Below, piece by piece: positions 21,608 to 30,138 of a stretch of DNA of 48,895 nt. The notes beneath the pieces are model-generated. The model made no database searches. It was not told the DNA's origin and was given only the letters and a program-made list of their open reading frames with translations. Both the position numbers and the translations under genes were made by a program. The first letter of the stretch is position 1. Each line of letters starts with the position of its first letter. Source of the DNA: Vibrio splendidus (lineage in GTDB: Bacteria > Pseudomonadota > Gammaproteobacteria > Enterobacterales > Vibrionaceae); the NCBI RefSeq assembly GCF_002873455.1, contig NZ_MCUN01000005.1, positions 295 through 49,189 of the forward strand, in the 5' to 3' direction.

Positions 21608-22495
21608 AAAGAGCAGGTTAATCGATAGCACAGAGTCTTCTTTGCTTAATCCGTGAGGCACTTTATCGTGGTATTGACGAGAGTGAGCAATCTTCAGTGC
21701 GATATTGTCAGTAATATCGTTGATCGCTTCTAATTCAGTATCAAATTTCAGGTTACTGTGGCCAGAGACTAACGTCACATCAGCCTTGAGCTGCAAATTC
21801 TTCAACACCTGCCATGATGTATTCACATTGCCACGGAAAATCGCCTCTTCAACAATCTCTGGGAAGATGATGTCATCGTCGTCCAATTCATCGAGATTAG
21901 GTTCTTGGTAACGAAAACCCGGTCCGACTTCGACTTCCAACACAAACTCTTCAGTGTTCGAGAACTGATAACCCAAACCACTAGAGATTGTGTAGTCTTT
22001 AAAGTAAGCACTGTATCGTGAATCGACACCTTTAAAGCTGCCGTAAAGGTAGGTTTTAGGGCTTAACTTGTAGTCACTCTGAGCCGAGTAAGTCGATTGC
22101 CTTTTATCTTCTTCACCGTCTTTGTAGAGGTTGTAGTATTTCCATTCACCACTGGTTCTATGACGGCCAGCCGTATACTCACCGTTTAGGCGGGCATTTA
22201 GCGATCTTGAATCAGAATTACCAGTATGCGACTGATACCCAAATTCGACTTCCGTCTTGAGTGGGTTCGGCAGTTCTGTGTCACTCGTATCACTTGGTGC
22301 GATATCCATATCTTTTTCAGGTGCCGGTGCAACAACGGTCGGCTCAACAGCGGGTTCTGCTACTACTATAGAGTCGAGGATTGCATCGACAGAGGCTGTA
22401 GCATCATCAGCTAAGGCCAACGGAGAGCTCAGAAGACCGGTGCTTAGAAGACCAGAGCTTAACAGACCAGTGCTCAGAGCCAATAATTTGGACAC
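21599..22495 (-). CDS. DUF481 family outer-membrane protein (YdiY-like)
   Basis: The 298-residue product has a signal peptide with an internally repeated GLLSS/GLLST core, cleavage near ALA-D (about 29-30), an acidic, proline-rich spacer (about 30-85) and a beta-barrel region with alternating aromatic residues ending in QF, the terminal Phe expected for BAM-dependent insertion. Motifs such as TEVEFGYQSHTGNSDSRSLN and RTSGEWKYYN fit DUF481 proteins. Function is unknown. RBS AGAGGT precedes the start. It is divergent from dnaB. Confidence 0.8.
   Translation of the reverse strand: MSKLLALSTGLLSSGLLSTGLLSSPLALADDATASVDAILDSIVVAEPAVEPTVVAPAPEKDMDIAPSDTSDTELPNPLKTEVEFGYQSHTGNSDSRSLNARLNGEYTAGRHRTSGEWKYYNLYKDGEEDKRQSTYSAQSDYKLSPKTYLYGSFKGVDSRYSAYFKDYTISSGLGYQFSNTEEFVLEVEVGPGFRYQEPNLDELDDDDIIFPEIVEEAIFRGNVNTSWQVLKNLQLKADVTLVSGHSNLKFDTELEAINDITDNIALKIAHSRQYHDKVPHGLSKEDSVLSINLLFQF
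22415..22474 (-). repeat. 15-bp tandem repeat inside the DUF481 signal peptide
   Basis: Four imperfect 15-bp units encode (S/T)(T/S)GLL-type pentapeptides (STGLL SSGLL STGLL SSPLA) in the hydrophobic core of the signal sequence. Unit gain or loss would keep the frame while altering signal length. Confidence 0.75.
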
Positions 22496-22609
22496 GCATA
22501 CCTCTAGTTGTACAGTGAGTGAATGGCAGGATCGTAATGCTACCCTTGGTTAATTCCGTCAGCAATAGGTAAATTCTTCCTGAAGAATAAAACAAACGCT
22601 TAGGAACGG

Positions 22610-22637
22610 ATTACAAATGAGTGTTCTTGGGTATAAT
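22610..22637 (+). promoter_or_regulatory. dnaB promoter
   Basis: Perfect -10 TATAAT at 22632-22637 with a 4/6 -35 ATTACA at 22610-22615, spacer 16. The expected transcript start near 22644 leaves about 28 nt before GTG 22672 and only about 13 before TTG 22657. A 16-bp near-palindrome ATTCTTC-CT-GAAGAAT lies upstream at 22573-22588. Confidence 0.6.
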
Positions 22638-22671
22638 GAACGATCATTATTAGTTATTGAGTGTAGTCATA

Positions 22672-24063
22672 GTGGATACCAAAAGTCAGAAATCAGCCAA
22701 CGATCAGGTGGACGCCATCAAGGTCCCGCCACATTCATTAGAAGCTGAGCAATCTGTTATTGGCGGTTTGTTATTGGATAACGAACGCTGGGATACTGTT
22801 GCTGAAAAGGTTGTGGCCAAAGACTTTTATAGCCGTCCTCACCGCCTGATCTTTGAAGCGGTAAAGGATATCCTTGAAGAAAGTTCTCCTCTGGATTTGA
22901 TTACACTCTCTGAACATTTAGAGCTTCGTGAGCAGCTAGAAGACGTAGGTGGCTTTGCTTACCTTGCCGACCTAGCGAAAAATACACCAAGTGCCGCTAA
23001 CATTAATGCGTATGCGGATATCGTTGCACAGCGAGCACTGGTTCGTAGCCTGATCGGTGTGGCGAATGAGATCGCGGATTCTGGTTATGATCCTCAAGGT
23101 CGTACATCGGAAGAACTTGTTGATCTGGCTGAAAGTAAAGTCTTCGCGATTGCAGAAGGCCGAGCAAGTGAAAATGAAGGCCCACAAAACGTTGATAGTA
23201 TTCTAGAGAAGACTCTGGAACGTATCGAAATCTTATATAAATCGCCACAAGATGGTGTTACTGGTGTCGATACTGGCTTTAACGACCTCAACAAGAAAAC
23301 TGCAGGCTTGCAGGGTTCAGACTTAATCATTGTTGCTGCGCGTCCATCGATGGGTAAAACCACCTTTGCGATGAACTTGTGTGAAAACGCGGCGATGAAG
23401 CAAGATAAGCCAGTGTTAATCTTCTCTCTAGAGATGCCAGCTGAACAGCTGATGATGCGTATGTTAGCGTCACTTTCTCGTGTCGACCAAACCAAGATTC
23501 GTACCGGTCAATTAGACGATGAAGATTGGGCGCGTATTTCGTCGAGTATGGGTATTCTGATGGATAAGAAGAATATGTATATCGATGACAGCTCGGGGCT
23601 AACACCAACAGAGGTGCGTTCGCGTGCTCGACGTATTGCTCGTGAGCATGATGGTATCTCTATGATCATGATAGATTACCTTCAATTAATGCGTGTCCCT
23701 TCATTGTCGGAAAACCGTACCTTAGAGATCGCCGAAATTTCGCGTTCCCTAAAAGCGCTAGCAAAAGAGTTGAACGTACCGGTTGTGGCACTTTCTCAGC
23801 TTAACCGTTCCCTAGAGCAACGTGCTGATAAGCGCCCAGTTAACTCGGACTTGCGTGAATCAGGTTCGATCGAGCAAGATGCCGATTTGATCATGTTTAT
23901 CTATCGTGATGAGGTTTATAACCCGGATAGTTCACTGAAAGGCATCGCAGAGATCATCCTTGGTAAGCAACGTAACGGCCCTATCGGTTCGGTTCGACTT
24001 ACATTCCAAGGTCAACACTCCCGATTTGATAACTATGCAGGCCCTGCATTTGATGATGAGTAA
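22672..24063 (+). CDS. dnaB: Replicative DNA helicase DnaB
   Basis: Hexameric 5'-to-3' helicase at the replication fork. It has the N-terminal primase-interacting domain (VPPHSLEAEQSVIGGLLLDN), a linker and the RecA-like motor with Walker A AARPSMGKTT, MIMIDYLQLM and SQLNRSLEQRADKRP. The GTG start (463 residues, MDTKSQKSAN) is preferred because the promoter leaves too short a leader for the in-frame TTG at 22657, which would add 5 residues; the call is not certain. alr follows after 6 bases. Confidence 0.95.
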   Translation: MDTKSQKSANDQVDAIKVPPHSLEAEQSVIGGLLLDNERWDTVAEKVVAKDFYSRPHRLIFEAVKDILEESSPLDLITLSEHLELREQLEDVGGFAYLADLAKNTPSAANINAYADIVAQRALVRSLIGVANEIADSGYDPQGRTSEELVDLAESKVFAIAEGRASENEGPQNVDSILEKTLERIEILYKSPQDGVTGVDTGFNDLNKKTAGLQGSDLIIVAARPSMGKTTFAMNLCENAAMKQDKPVLIFSLEMPAEQLMMRMLASLSRVDQTKIRTGQLDDEDWARISSSMGILMDKKNMYIDDSSGLTPTEVRSRARRIAREHDGISMIMIDYLQLMRVPSLSENRTLEIAEISRSLKALAKELNVPVVALSQLNRSLEQRADKRPVNSDLRESGSIEQDADLIMFIYRDEVYNPDSSLKGIAEIILGKQRNGPIGSVRLTFQGQHSRFDNYAGPAFDDE

Positions 24064-24069
24064 TCGCTA

Positions 24070-25155
24070 ATGACTTACATGAAAGCAGCGACGGCAAGCA
24101 TTGACTTAAACGCGCTCGAACATAATCTTCACCAAATAAAATCGAAGGCTCCTCAGTGTAAGGTCATGTCGGTTGTGAAAGCGAATGGCTACGGGCACGG
24201 TTTACTGCATATCGCCAAGCACTCTAAAAACTCAGATGCTTTTGGGGTGGCGCGGATTGAAGAAGCATTGCAGCTTCGAGCTGGTGGTATTGTTAAACCC
24301 ATTTTGTTGCTAGAAGGGTTTTACTCTTCGGGTGATTTACCCATCTTGGTGACTAATAACATCCAAACCGTTGTGCACTGCGAAGAACAGCTGAGCGCAC
24401 TAGAGACCGCTGATCTGGAAACACCTGTCGTGGTATGGGTTAAGGTCGACAGCGGTATGCATCGTTTAGGGGTGCGTCCTGAGCAGTATCAAGAGTTTGT
24501 TGAGCGTTTACATCACTGCCCTAACGTCGCTAAGCCTTTACGCTATATGAGCCACTTTGGCTGTGCTGACGAACTAGATAGAACAACGACCGCTGAACAG
24601 ACAGAGCTTTTCTTATCTTTGACGGATGGATGTGAAGGAGAGCGTTCACTTGCTGCCTCTGCGGGTCTATTGGCTTGGCCTAATAGCCACCTTGATTGGG
24701 TTCGACCTGGAATCATCTCTTACGGTGTTTCGCCTTTTGCTGATAAATCAGCGCAAGAACTTGGCTTTAAGCCTGTGATGACCCTGACCTCACACCTGAT
24801 TGCGGTTCGCGATGTGAAAGCGGGTGAGAGTGTGGGTTACGGCGCTAACTGGACTAGCGAACGTGATACCAAAGTGGGTGTTATCGCGATTGGCTATGGG
24901 GATGGTTATCCACGTACTGCCCCAAATGGTACCCCTGTGCTTGTGAATGGACGTAAAGCGCCGATTGCAGGCAGAGTGTCTATGGACATGCTAACGGTTG
25001 ATCTTGGGCCTGATGCGACTGATAAAGTGGGTGATGAAGCGACGTTGTGGGGTAAAGGTTTATCTTCGGAAGAAGTTGCAGAACATATTGGTACCATTGC
25101 CTACGAACTCGTGACTAAATTAACGTCTCGCGTCGCGATGGAATACGTGAAATAA
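24070..25155 (+). CDS. alr: Alanine racemase
   Basis: PLP enzyme that supplies D-alanine for peptidoglycan. The 361-residue product has the PLP lysine K37 in VVKANGYGHG, the GVARIEEAL segment and C-terminal motifs GYGDGYPR and GRVSMDM. The ATG at 24070 is 6 bases after dnaB; an in-frame ATG three codons later is also possible. The dnaB-alr order is common in gammaproteobacteria. Confidence 0.96.
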   Translation: MTYMKAATASIDLNALEHNLHQIKSKAPQCKVMSVVKANGYGHGLLHIAKHSKNSDAFGVARIEEALQLRAGGIVKPILLLEGFYSSGDLPILVTNNIQTVVHCEEQLSALETADLETPVVVWVKVDSGMHRLGVRPEQYQEFVERLHHCPNVAKPLRYMSHFGCADELDRTTTAEQTELFLSLTDGCEGERSLAASAGLLAWPNSHLDWVRPGIISYGVSPFADKSAQELGFKPVMTLTSHLIAVRDVKAGESVGYGANWTSERDTKVGVIAIGYGDGYPRTAPNGTPVLVNGRKAPIAGRVSMDMLTVDLGPDATDKVGDEATLWGKGLSSEEVAEHIGTIAYELVTKLTSRVAMEYVK

Positions 25156-25157
25156 AG

Positions 25158-26381
25158 ATGTTCAAACGAATACCTCTACGTTGGTTAAGGTCTCGACATT
25201 GGTTAATGTCTGCAGTAACGGTACTGAGTATCAGCGTTTCTTCTTCAGCATTGAGTGAAGAAAAAGATTCAGCTTTTGTGCCGTTTTATTTCAGTACGGA
25301 AACCATGGGAAATACCTTTGGGGTTGCTGGTGTCGCAAAAGGTGTTTGGCAACCTCAAGCTGCTCTTTTTGGTATGGCACTCTATTCTGATAAAGACAGC
25401 TATGTCGGATTTTTATCGGCGTTTAATTTCGCCTTGTCTGAAAATATTTTGTTCAGCACTCAGATGTACCAAGCGCGTTTCAATGAGAACCCTTATTACA
25501 TTGGTTCTCAAGGCGACAACGATTCATCGATTGATGACAAAACGATTGCCGATGGCTTAGAGCAAAACTATCAGTTTGAATTCAAGTATTTGTTACCTTG
25601 GGGCAATGTTGCGGAACATGGCTTACTAGGTGCATTTCAGCCAATCAAAGATGTAAGCTTTGCTTCACCGGTCGAGTCGGGTGTTAGCTCGATCATTTTC
25701 ACGCCTTTTTATACCGCTCGAGAACTGGAAGGTCTAAATAATACCGAAGAGGCGACAGGCTTTAACTTAGCGTTTGATTGGGATAACCGTGATAGCACAC
25801 GTAACCCAACCACGGGCTCTCATACTAACCTTGAGTTCACCACCGGCGCAGAAAGTTGGTCTAATGATGATTTATGGTTGAAGTGGACGTTCCAAAATAG
25901 TCAGTACTTCGCATTAGGCCCTTTAGGTGACCTGTTCGACCAACAAGTTGTGGCACTCGATTTCTATACTGCTGATACACCAACCTGGGATAACTGCTCT
26001 GGGCAAGATTGTGCTCGTCCACCGGAAACTGAACAAGCTCGACTTGGTGGTTTATATCGCTTACGAGGTTATACCGGAGGTCGCTACCACGGGCGTTCTG
26101 CGGTTCATTACTCTGCTGAGTACCGAGTGATTCCTGACTGGCAACCGCTTGGTGATATCCCGCTGATTAACTACTACGATTTGCCTTGGTGGCAATGGGT
26201 CGCGTTTGCCGAAGTCGGGCGTGTTGCTGATGAGTATGATATCAAAACATTGCACACGGACATGAAATGGAGCTTAGGCGGCGCGGTTCGCTTCCAAGTG
26301 GAAGGCATTGTCGTTCGTGCTGAGTTAGCTCGAGGCGGCGATGAAGGGACGTTTAGGGTCATGATAAACCAGCCTTTCTAA
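25158..26381 (+). CDS. Omp85-like surface-antigen beta-barrel protein without POTRA domains
   Basis: The 407-residue product has a basic N-terminus, a signal peptide (cleavage near ALS-E, about residue 33) and then directly a barrel-like sequence of alternating polar and hydrophobic strands ending in Phe. YRLRGYTGGRYHG (about 300) resembles the (V/L)RGY/F lid-lock motif of BamA/TamA-type barrels (Bac_surface_Ag), and YSAEYR follows as in that family. No POTRA repeats precede the barrel. Two cysteines (CSGQDC) sit in a probable surface loop. It starts 2 bases after alr, so it should be co-transcribed. Function is unknown. Confidence 0.75.
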   Translation: MFKRIPLRWLRSRHWLMSAVTVLSISVSSSALSEEKDSAFVPFYFSTETMGNTFGVAGVAKGVWQPQAALFGMALYSDKDSYVGFLSAFNFALSENILFSTQMYQARFNENPYYIGSQGDNDSSIDDKTIADGLEQNYQFEFKYLLPWGNVAEHGLLGAFQPIKDVSFASPVESGVSSIIFTPFYTARELEGLNNTEEATGFNLAFDWDNRDSTRNPTTGSHTNLEFTTGAESWSNDDLWLKWTFQNSQYFALGPLGDLFDQQVVALDFYTADTPTWDNCSGQDCARPPETEQARLGGLYRLRGYTGGRYHGRSAVHYSAEYRVIPDWQPLGDIPLINYYDLPWWQWVAFAEVGRVADEYDIKTLHTDMKWSLGGAVRFQVEGIVVRAELARGGDEGTFRVMINQPF

Positions 26382-26414
26382 CCTGGGCTTATCAACGAGA
26401 ATACCTCATATTTT

Positions 26415-26447
26415 AAAAGGGTGGTACATAACTGTGCCACCCTTTTT
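26415..26447 (+). terminator. Terminator of dnaB-alr-barrel cluster
   Basis: Stem AAAAGGGTGG / CCACCCTTTTT, with a longer imperfect pairing toward the loop. Confidence 0.88.
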
Positions 26448-26498
26448 GTTGTCTATCATTATGTTTATTAAAGGTATTCTATAGGTGGCCACTTAAGG

Positions 26499-26660
26499 TT
26501 ACTCACCTTGAATAGTGGCAATCACAGTGCGGTTTCCACCACAATCTCGGTGCTCACCTAAGTATATGCCCTGCCATGTTCCTAAAGCTAAACGACCATT
26601 GGTAATGGGTATTGTCACACTGGTGCCAAGTGTCGATGCTTTAATGTGGGCAGGCATGTC
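26499..26660 (-). pseudogene. yjbQ: yjbQ 3' fragment (codons 88 to end)
   Basis: It encodes [20 protein letters not shown] through [14 protein letters not shown] and stop, the C-terminal 53 residues of the YjbQ/UPF0047 family (secondary thiamine-phosphate synthase activity reported). The matching N-terminal part lies 8.7 kb away at 35327-35587. Joined at the shared Asp-Met, they make a 139-residue protein, the normal family length. The reading frame continues into element sequence as 9 unrelated codons. Confidence 0.9.
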
Positions 26661-26686
26661 ATAAATATACCTTGTTTCATGTAACA
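26655..26686. repeat. Left end of the element: core site and subterminal repeat
   Basis: CATGTC (26655-26660) matches CATATC at the right junction in 5 of 6 positions. Inside lie ATAAATA (26661-26667) and, 12 bases on, TGTAACA (26680-26686). Both recur inverted at the right end. Confidence 0.7.
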
Positions 26687-27069
26687 TTGGTTTAGCTTTT
26701 GATTTATATAGGATTTTTTATCGTTACACTTTTTGCCGCTATATAAAACCATAAGTCTGCTAAAACCAAGTTTCCAACACTTTAAAATCAATGCCTTATG
26801 TTAATTAGTTTGAATGCAATCTATCGGTTTCATTTTCTCGATACGACAGAATCGCTTGGTGATCACAAATAATTGACTGGTTGCCTCAAATCGGTTTTGC
26901 CCCATTATCGTTTTCGCGTATAAGTACGAGTTTGGAGATAACCGACTTTTTAATAACCACTAGGAAGGTAAGGGAAGTCAAAAAAATATTATTGATTCAC
27001 TTACTGTGAGGGTGCTCTACATCGAGTAATCTAATTTAGAACTAAAGCATCAGAACAAGTGAGATAACA

Positions 27070-27834
27070 ATGCATGTAACTATTTGTGAAACTGAATTGA
27101 AAAATCTACAGGTTCGTTGGGTTGAGGGAGAGATCTATCCAAATTTAGTGTGTTTAATTAGTGAATTATACAGTAGAAAGTATGAGCTTGATCAGGTATA
27201 TCGTGAGTTAAAGCAAAAACTGAATAGCGAACAAATTGGGTATTTTTTTGAGAGTTATCTTCTTACCGTGAATGAGTGGAATCCTGAAAATATGAAGCAA
27301 GCACGAGAAGATAAAAAAGAGCTTAGTCGTATAAATAAGAGAATAACTAAATTAAGTGCAGAACTGGCTTCTTTACTGGATGAACGGAGTCAGTTGAACA
27401 ATAGTTCTCATTTTAGATGTAACTCGATAGTAAGAATCTCGGATCTCATTACACTCACCGCAAATGGGAACGGTAATTATTCAAGCTTTATTAAAGATGA
27501 CATAACACGTTTAGGAAACTTTGATTACGATCGATATTGGCCTTCCATTTCTAATCTTGTTCGTACTCTTGGAGTGGATGCGGAAAATTTAGATGTCTTC
27601 CCCACAAATGATCTCACCGAAGCAGTAACAAAATATAATCGCTCATCACCTCTAGACTTCCTTAGGGCTTTTCTTGAGGAGATAGAAAGCATAAAGAGTG
27701 AGCCTATAAAAAACATGCCAAATGATTTTTCATTAACCGATTCCTCTCACGCTGTATTAGTAGATTGTGGATTGAGGTTAAATGGAACTTTCACTGAAAA
27801 TTCCGTTAAAACAATGAGATTTAACAGTAAGTAG
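27070..27834 (+). CDS. Hypothetical coiled-coil cargo protein
   Basis: A 254-residue soluble protein not assigned to a family. Residues about 70-110 form a heptad-like charged helix (EDKKELSRINKRITKLSAEL), typical of a coiled coil. The C-terminal part has ordered-looking helices (PLDFLRAFLEEIESIKS) ending in DSSHAVLVDCGLRLNG. No signal peptide or membrane segment. A weak RBS GTGAG precedes the ATG. It is the first cargo gene of the element and separated from the next by 340 bases, so it probably has its own promoter. Confidence 0.75.
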   Translation: MHVTICETELKNLQVRWVEGEIYPNLVCLISELYSRKYELDQVYRELKQKLNSEQIGYFFESYLLTVNEWNPENMKQAREDKKELSRINKRITKLSAELASLLDERSQLNNSSHFRCNSIVRISDLITLTANGNGNYSSFIKDDITRLGNFDYDRYWPSISNLVRTLGVDAENLDVFPTNDLTEAVTKYNRSSPLDFLRAFLEEIESIKSEPIKNMPNDFSLTDSSHAVLVDCGLRLNGTFTENSVKTMRFNSK

Positions 27835-27911
27835 ACAATATTTAGTCAGTCGTTTTTGTGAGTGCCTAATTTAACGCATCGGCATTTGGTGCGTACTGAA
27901 CCAAGCCTTTT

Positions 27912-27942
27912 AGTTAGTGCGATTTTACTCATCGCACTAACT
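27912..27942. other. Perfect 12-bp hairpin downstream of the 254-residue gene
   Basis: AGTTAGTGCGAT / ATCGCACTAACT with a 7-nt loop, in the 340-base gap between cargo genes. Neither strand shows a following U-tract, so a classical terminator is unlikely; Rho-dependent 3'-end protection or a recombination site is possible. The rest of the gap contains the first copy of the 13-bp direct repeat and an unremarkable promoter region. Confidence 0.6.
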
Positions 27943-28047
27943 CCTCACAACTGACTTTGCCATACCTGTAGTTATTGGTTGCTTTCTAATTTAGCAGAAG
28001 CACTAGCTCATTTAGGTCTAAGGACGTACCTGCACGAACACTGCTAG

Positions 28048-28060
28048 CACGTCTCTGTCC
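28048..28060 (+). repeat. 13-bp direct repeat, left copy
   Basis: CACGTCTCTGTCC; the identical sequence recurs at 29618-29630. The pair encloses exactly the two membrane-protein genes. Confidence 0.7.
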
Positions 28061-28174
28061 CTTTCCAAGCTAAAGTCTTTGCTCTTAACGTTCACCATAT
28101 CGGTATTTTGGTCCCAGTATCGTATTTCCCCGTGATATATTGAACGAATATCTATTAAATATTGGAGGCTTTAA

Positions 28175-28852
28175 ATGCTATTGTTCTTCCTTTTATTGGC
28201 AATGTCGGTGGTCTTTTTCTTACTTGCCAAGAGAAAATTTGATGCCCAAAAACGCGCTGAGAAAGATCCTTTTGATATCAGTAAATTTGAGTCTAAAGAA
28301 AACTTTGATGAAGCAAATGGCATTGCTTTAAGAATTAAAACACAGAAGCAATTAGATGCTTTAGATGAAAAGATCATGAAGATCGAAGAGCAGTCAGCAA
28401 ATGCAATGTCAGAGAAAAGGCAGCAATCTCTCGATAAAAAAGTAGAGACTTTGAAATTAGCATATAGCATAGCACACTCTTACCTGTCCTACTGGCAGTT
28501 TATTGTTGATCTGGAACTAGACACAACCTTGGATGAACTAAATCTATTGGGCAAGAAAATTTCAAATGAAGAAAAACTAACCTTGACTGAAAGGGAGGCT
28601 GTTAGGTCAGAGGCATGGTTTATAGTTAGCCCTGATGATGAGTTCGAAGCCTTAGATCATGACGACAAAGAGAGCTTGAAGTTTCTTACTAAATTAAGAA
28701 AAATCGTTGAGTCTGAAGGCTCGACTACAGATAAAGACAAAAAAATAAATGCTCTTGTTGATAAAAACAAAAATATTGCAGCCAACTGGTTTGACATCGA
28801 ACATGAAATACCTACCTCTGAGCAACTGTGGAAAGCGTTAACAAATCAATAA
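28175..28852 (+). CDS. Membrane-anchored coiled-coil protein of unknown function
   Basis: A 225-residue protein with one N-terminal membrane helix (about 1-18, MLLFFLLLAMSVVFFLL) followed by a positively charged AKRKFDAQKR, so the body is probably cytosolic. Residues about 55-95 are strongly helical and charged (KTQKQLDALDEKIMKIEEQ), likely a coiled coil; the rest is helical and acidic. Clear RBS GGAGG at 28164-28168. It is followed after 29 bases by the next membrane protein, a two-gene operon. Not recognised; no enzymatic motif seen. Confidence 0.8.
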   Translation: MLLFFLLLAMSVVFFLLAKRKFDAQKRAEKDPFDISKFESKENFDEANGIALRIKTQKQLDALDEKIMKIEEQSANAMSEKRQQSLDKKVETLKLAYSIAHSYLSYWQFIVDLELDTTLDELNLLGKKISNEEKLTLTEREAVRSEAWFIVSPDDEFEALDHDDKESLKFLTKLRKIVESEGSTTDKDKKINALVDKNKNIAANWFDIEHEIPTSEQLWKALTNQ

Positions 28853-28881
28853 GCTATCGTCATGCACTACGAGGGAAATAA

Positions 28882-29523
28882 ATGAAAATCCTTGGTTTGG
28901 TTTCACTAGGAATCGTGGCATTTGTTTTACTTGTTCTCAATCATGAGTTTCTCCTACCTAGAGAGCAAGCAGGGACGGTAGATGGTTGGTTAGGTTTTTC
29001 TGGCGGTCTCTTTGGTGGCTATTTAGCGTTTATTTCGGCTTATTATATCTACCGAAAACAGCGCCACGATAACGTCAGACCTATTTTAGTCATCGAAAAA
29101 GCTAGTACGCTTAGTGGCAATATGCTTCACGTTATACATCGGGATCTTGATGTCGATGCAAGACCACAAGTAGGTACTAAACAAGTTTCGATATGCATTA
29201 GAAATATTGGGTTAGGGGCTGCGTTAGATATCGAATGTGATGACAGCAGCAAGTATAAGCTCTACTACTCCTTGCCTGATGGATATGGTTGTGAAGTTCA
29301 AGAAACATTCGTACTGACTGGTATTGCCGATAACAAAGATGAAGTTCGTGATCTACTAGTGGAACTTCCTTCCCTTGTAGAACATGCCTCACGAATTGTC
29401 GAGTTCACGCTTACATATAGAGGAGCTTATGGGCAAAAGTATACAGTCACTGCGCAAGTGTTAATTGAAAGCACAGAGCAAATAAGTAGTGAGTTTTGGG
29501 TTAGGACGATAAAACGAACTTAA
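28882..29523 (+). CDS. Two-helix membrane protein with a cytosolic beta-rich domain
   Basis: A 213-residue protein with membrane helices at about 3-21 and 38-58 (WLGFSGGLFGGYLAFISAYY), a basic stretch YRKQRHDNVRP marking the inner side, then a beta-rich domain of about 140 residues (QVSICIRNIGLGAALDIECD ... RIVEFTLTYRGAYGQKYTV) resembling an Ig-like sandwich. RBS GAGGG before the ATG. Such 'two helices then beta domain' proteins are frequent in genomic islands but lack a defined function. It forms an operon with the coiled-coil gene before it. Confidence 0.8.
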   Translation: MKILGLVSLGIVAFVLLVLNHEFLLPREQAGTVDGWLGFSGGLFGGYLAFISAYYIYRKQRHDNVRPILVIEKASTLSGNMLHVIHRDLDVDARPQVGTKQVSICIRNIGLGAALDIECDDSSKYKLYYSLPDGYGCEVQETFVLTGIADNKDEVRDLLVELPSLVEHASRIVEFTLTYRGAYGQKYTVTAQVLIESTEQISSEFWVRTIKRT

Positions 29524-29617
29524 CAAAGAATACTGGAGCAGATCTCACTTTTGCCTAGGTTGGCGTTGTTGTATATGCCAGCAAATTCGTTACTCGCTAG
29601 TTTAACAGTTTGTCAAA

Positions 29618-29630
29618 CACGTCTCTGTCC
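29618..29630 (+). repeat. 13-bp direct repeat, right copy
   Basis: CACGTCTCTGTCC, identical to 28048-28060, 95 bases after the second cassette gene and before the convergent recombinase operon end. Confidence 0.7.
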
Positions 29631-29736
29631 ACTTTTGAGTTACGACATCAGTAGACCGACAATACCAACAGTTCGCCTGTATGATCTGATCGTGACTAAT
29701 CAGCGGATGTGTAAGATCTAGTTTGAGTTACTACAT

Positions 29737-30138
29737 TTATGTGAATAGCGGGGTAACATTATCCGCTATCCCCAAACTGGCTCTCAGCTCTTTGTTTTCT
29801 CTCATAAGCGTGGCATTTACCGAGGCATTATTAGCTAACTTCTCGTTCAATTCAGCTATTTCTTCCTCTTTTTCCTTACACTTATCTTCCGCTGCCTTTA
29901 GCTTTTCACGTAAGGTTTCTATTCTATCTTTCGCTTGTTCTGAGCTAGACTTACCCATCACACGTTTGTATAAATCAGGCATATCACGCTGAATTAACGC
30001 TCGGCTAACGCCAGCTTCTCGCGCAACAGAAGACATTGTGAGTTTCTTGTTCTTAGGGTCTTTAGGTTTGCCTTTCTCAATCGCTACGATAGCTAGGCGT
30101 ACCTTTTTGTGATTGGGTGATTCATTTTTGCTGCTCAT
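29737..30138 (-). CDS. Small HTH and coiled-coil protein (TnpC-like)
   Basis: A 133-residue protein with a helix-turn-helix (about 30-60, TMSSVAREAGVSRALIQRDM) and a long charged coiled coil (about 66-120, ETLREKLKAAEDKCKEKEEE). Size, order and architecture match the small accessory protein TnpC of Tn554-type elements, which affects transposition frequency and orientation. It is the last gene of the recombinase operon; its ATG overlaps the C-terminal coding remnant of the RHH gene before it. Confidence 0.75.
   Translation of the reverse strand: MSSKNESPNHKKVRLAIVAIEKGKPKDPKNKKLTMSSVAREAGVSRALIQRDMPDLYKRVMGKSSSEQAKDRIETLREKLKAAEDKCKEKEEEIAELNEKLANNASVNATLMRENKELRASLGIADNVTPLFT

Noticed and set aside
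27835..28174. Integron attC/VCR site at the cargo junctions
   Set aside because: The hairpin lacks the R/L box core GTTRRRY and extrahelical pattern; cargo genes are not arranged as cassettes in one direction with attC after each.
28140..28331. 63-codon ORF overlapping the 225-residue gene
   Set aside because: Out of frame with a gene that has a GGAGG RBS and a membrane helix; composition is not protein-like.
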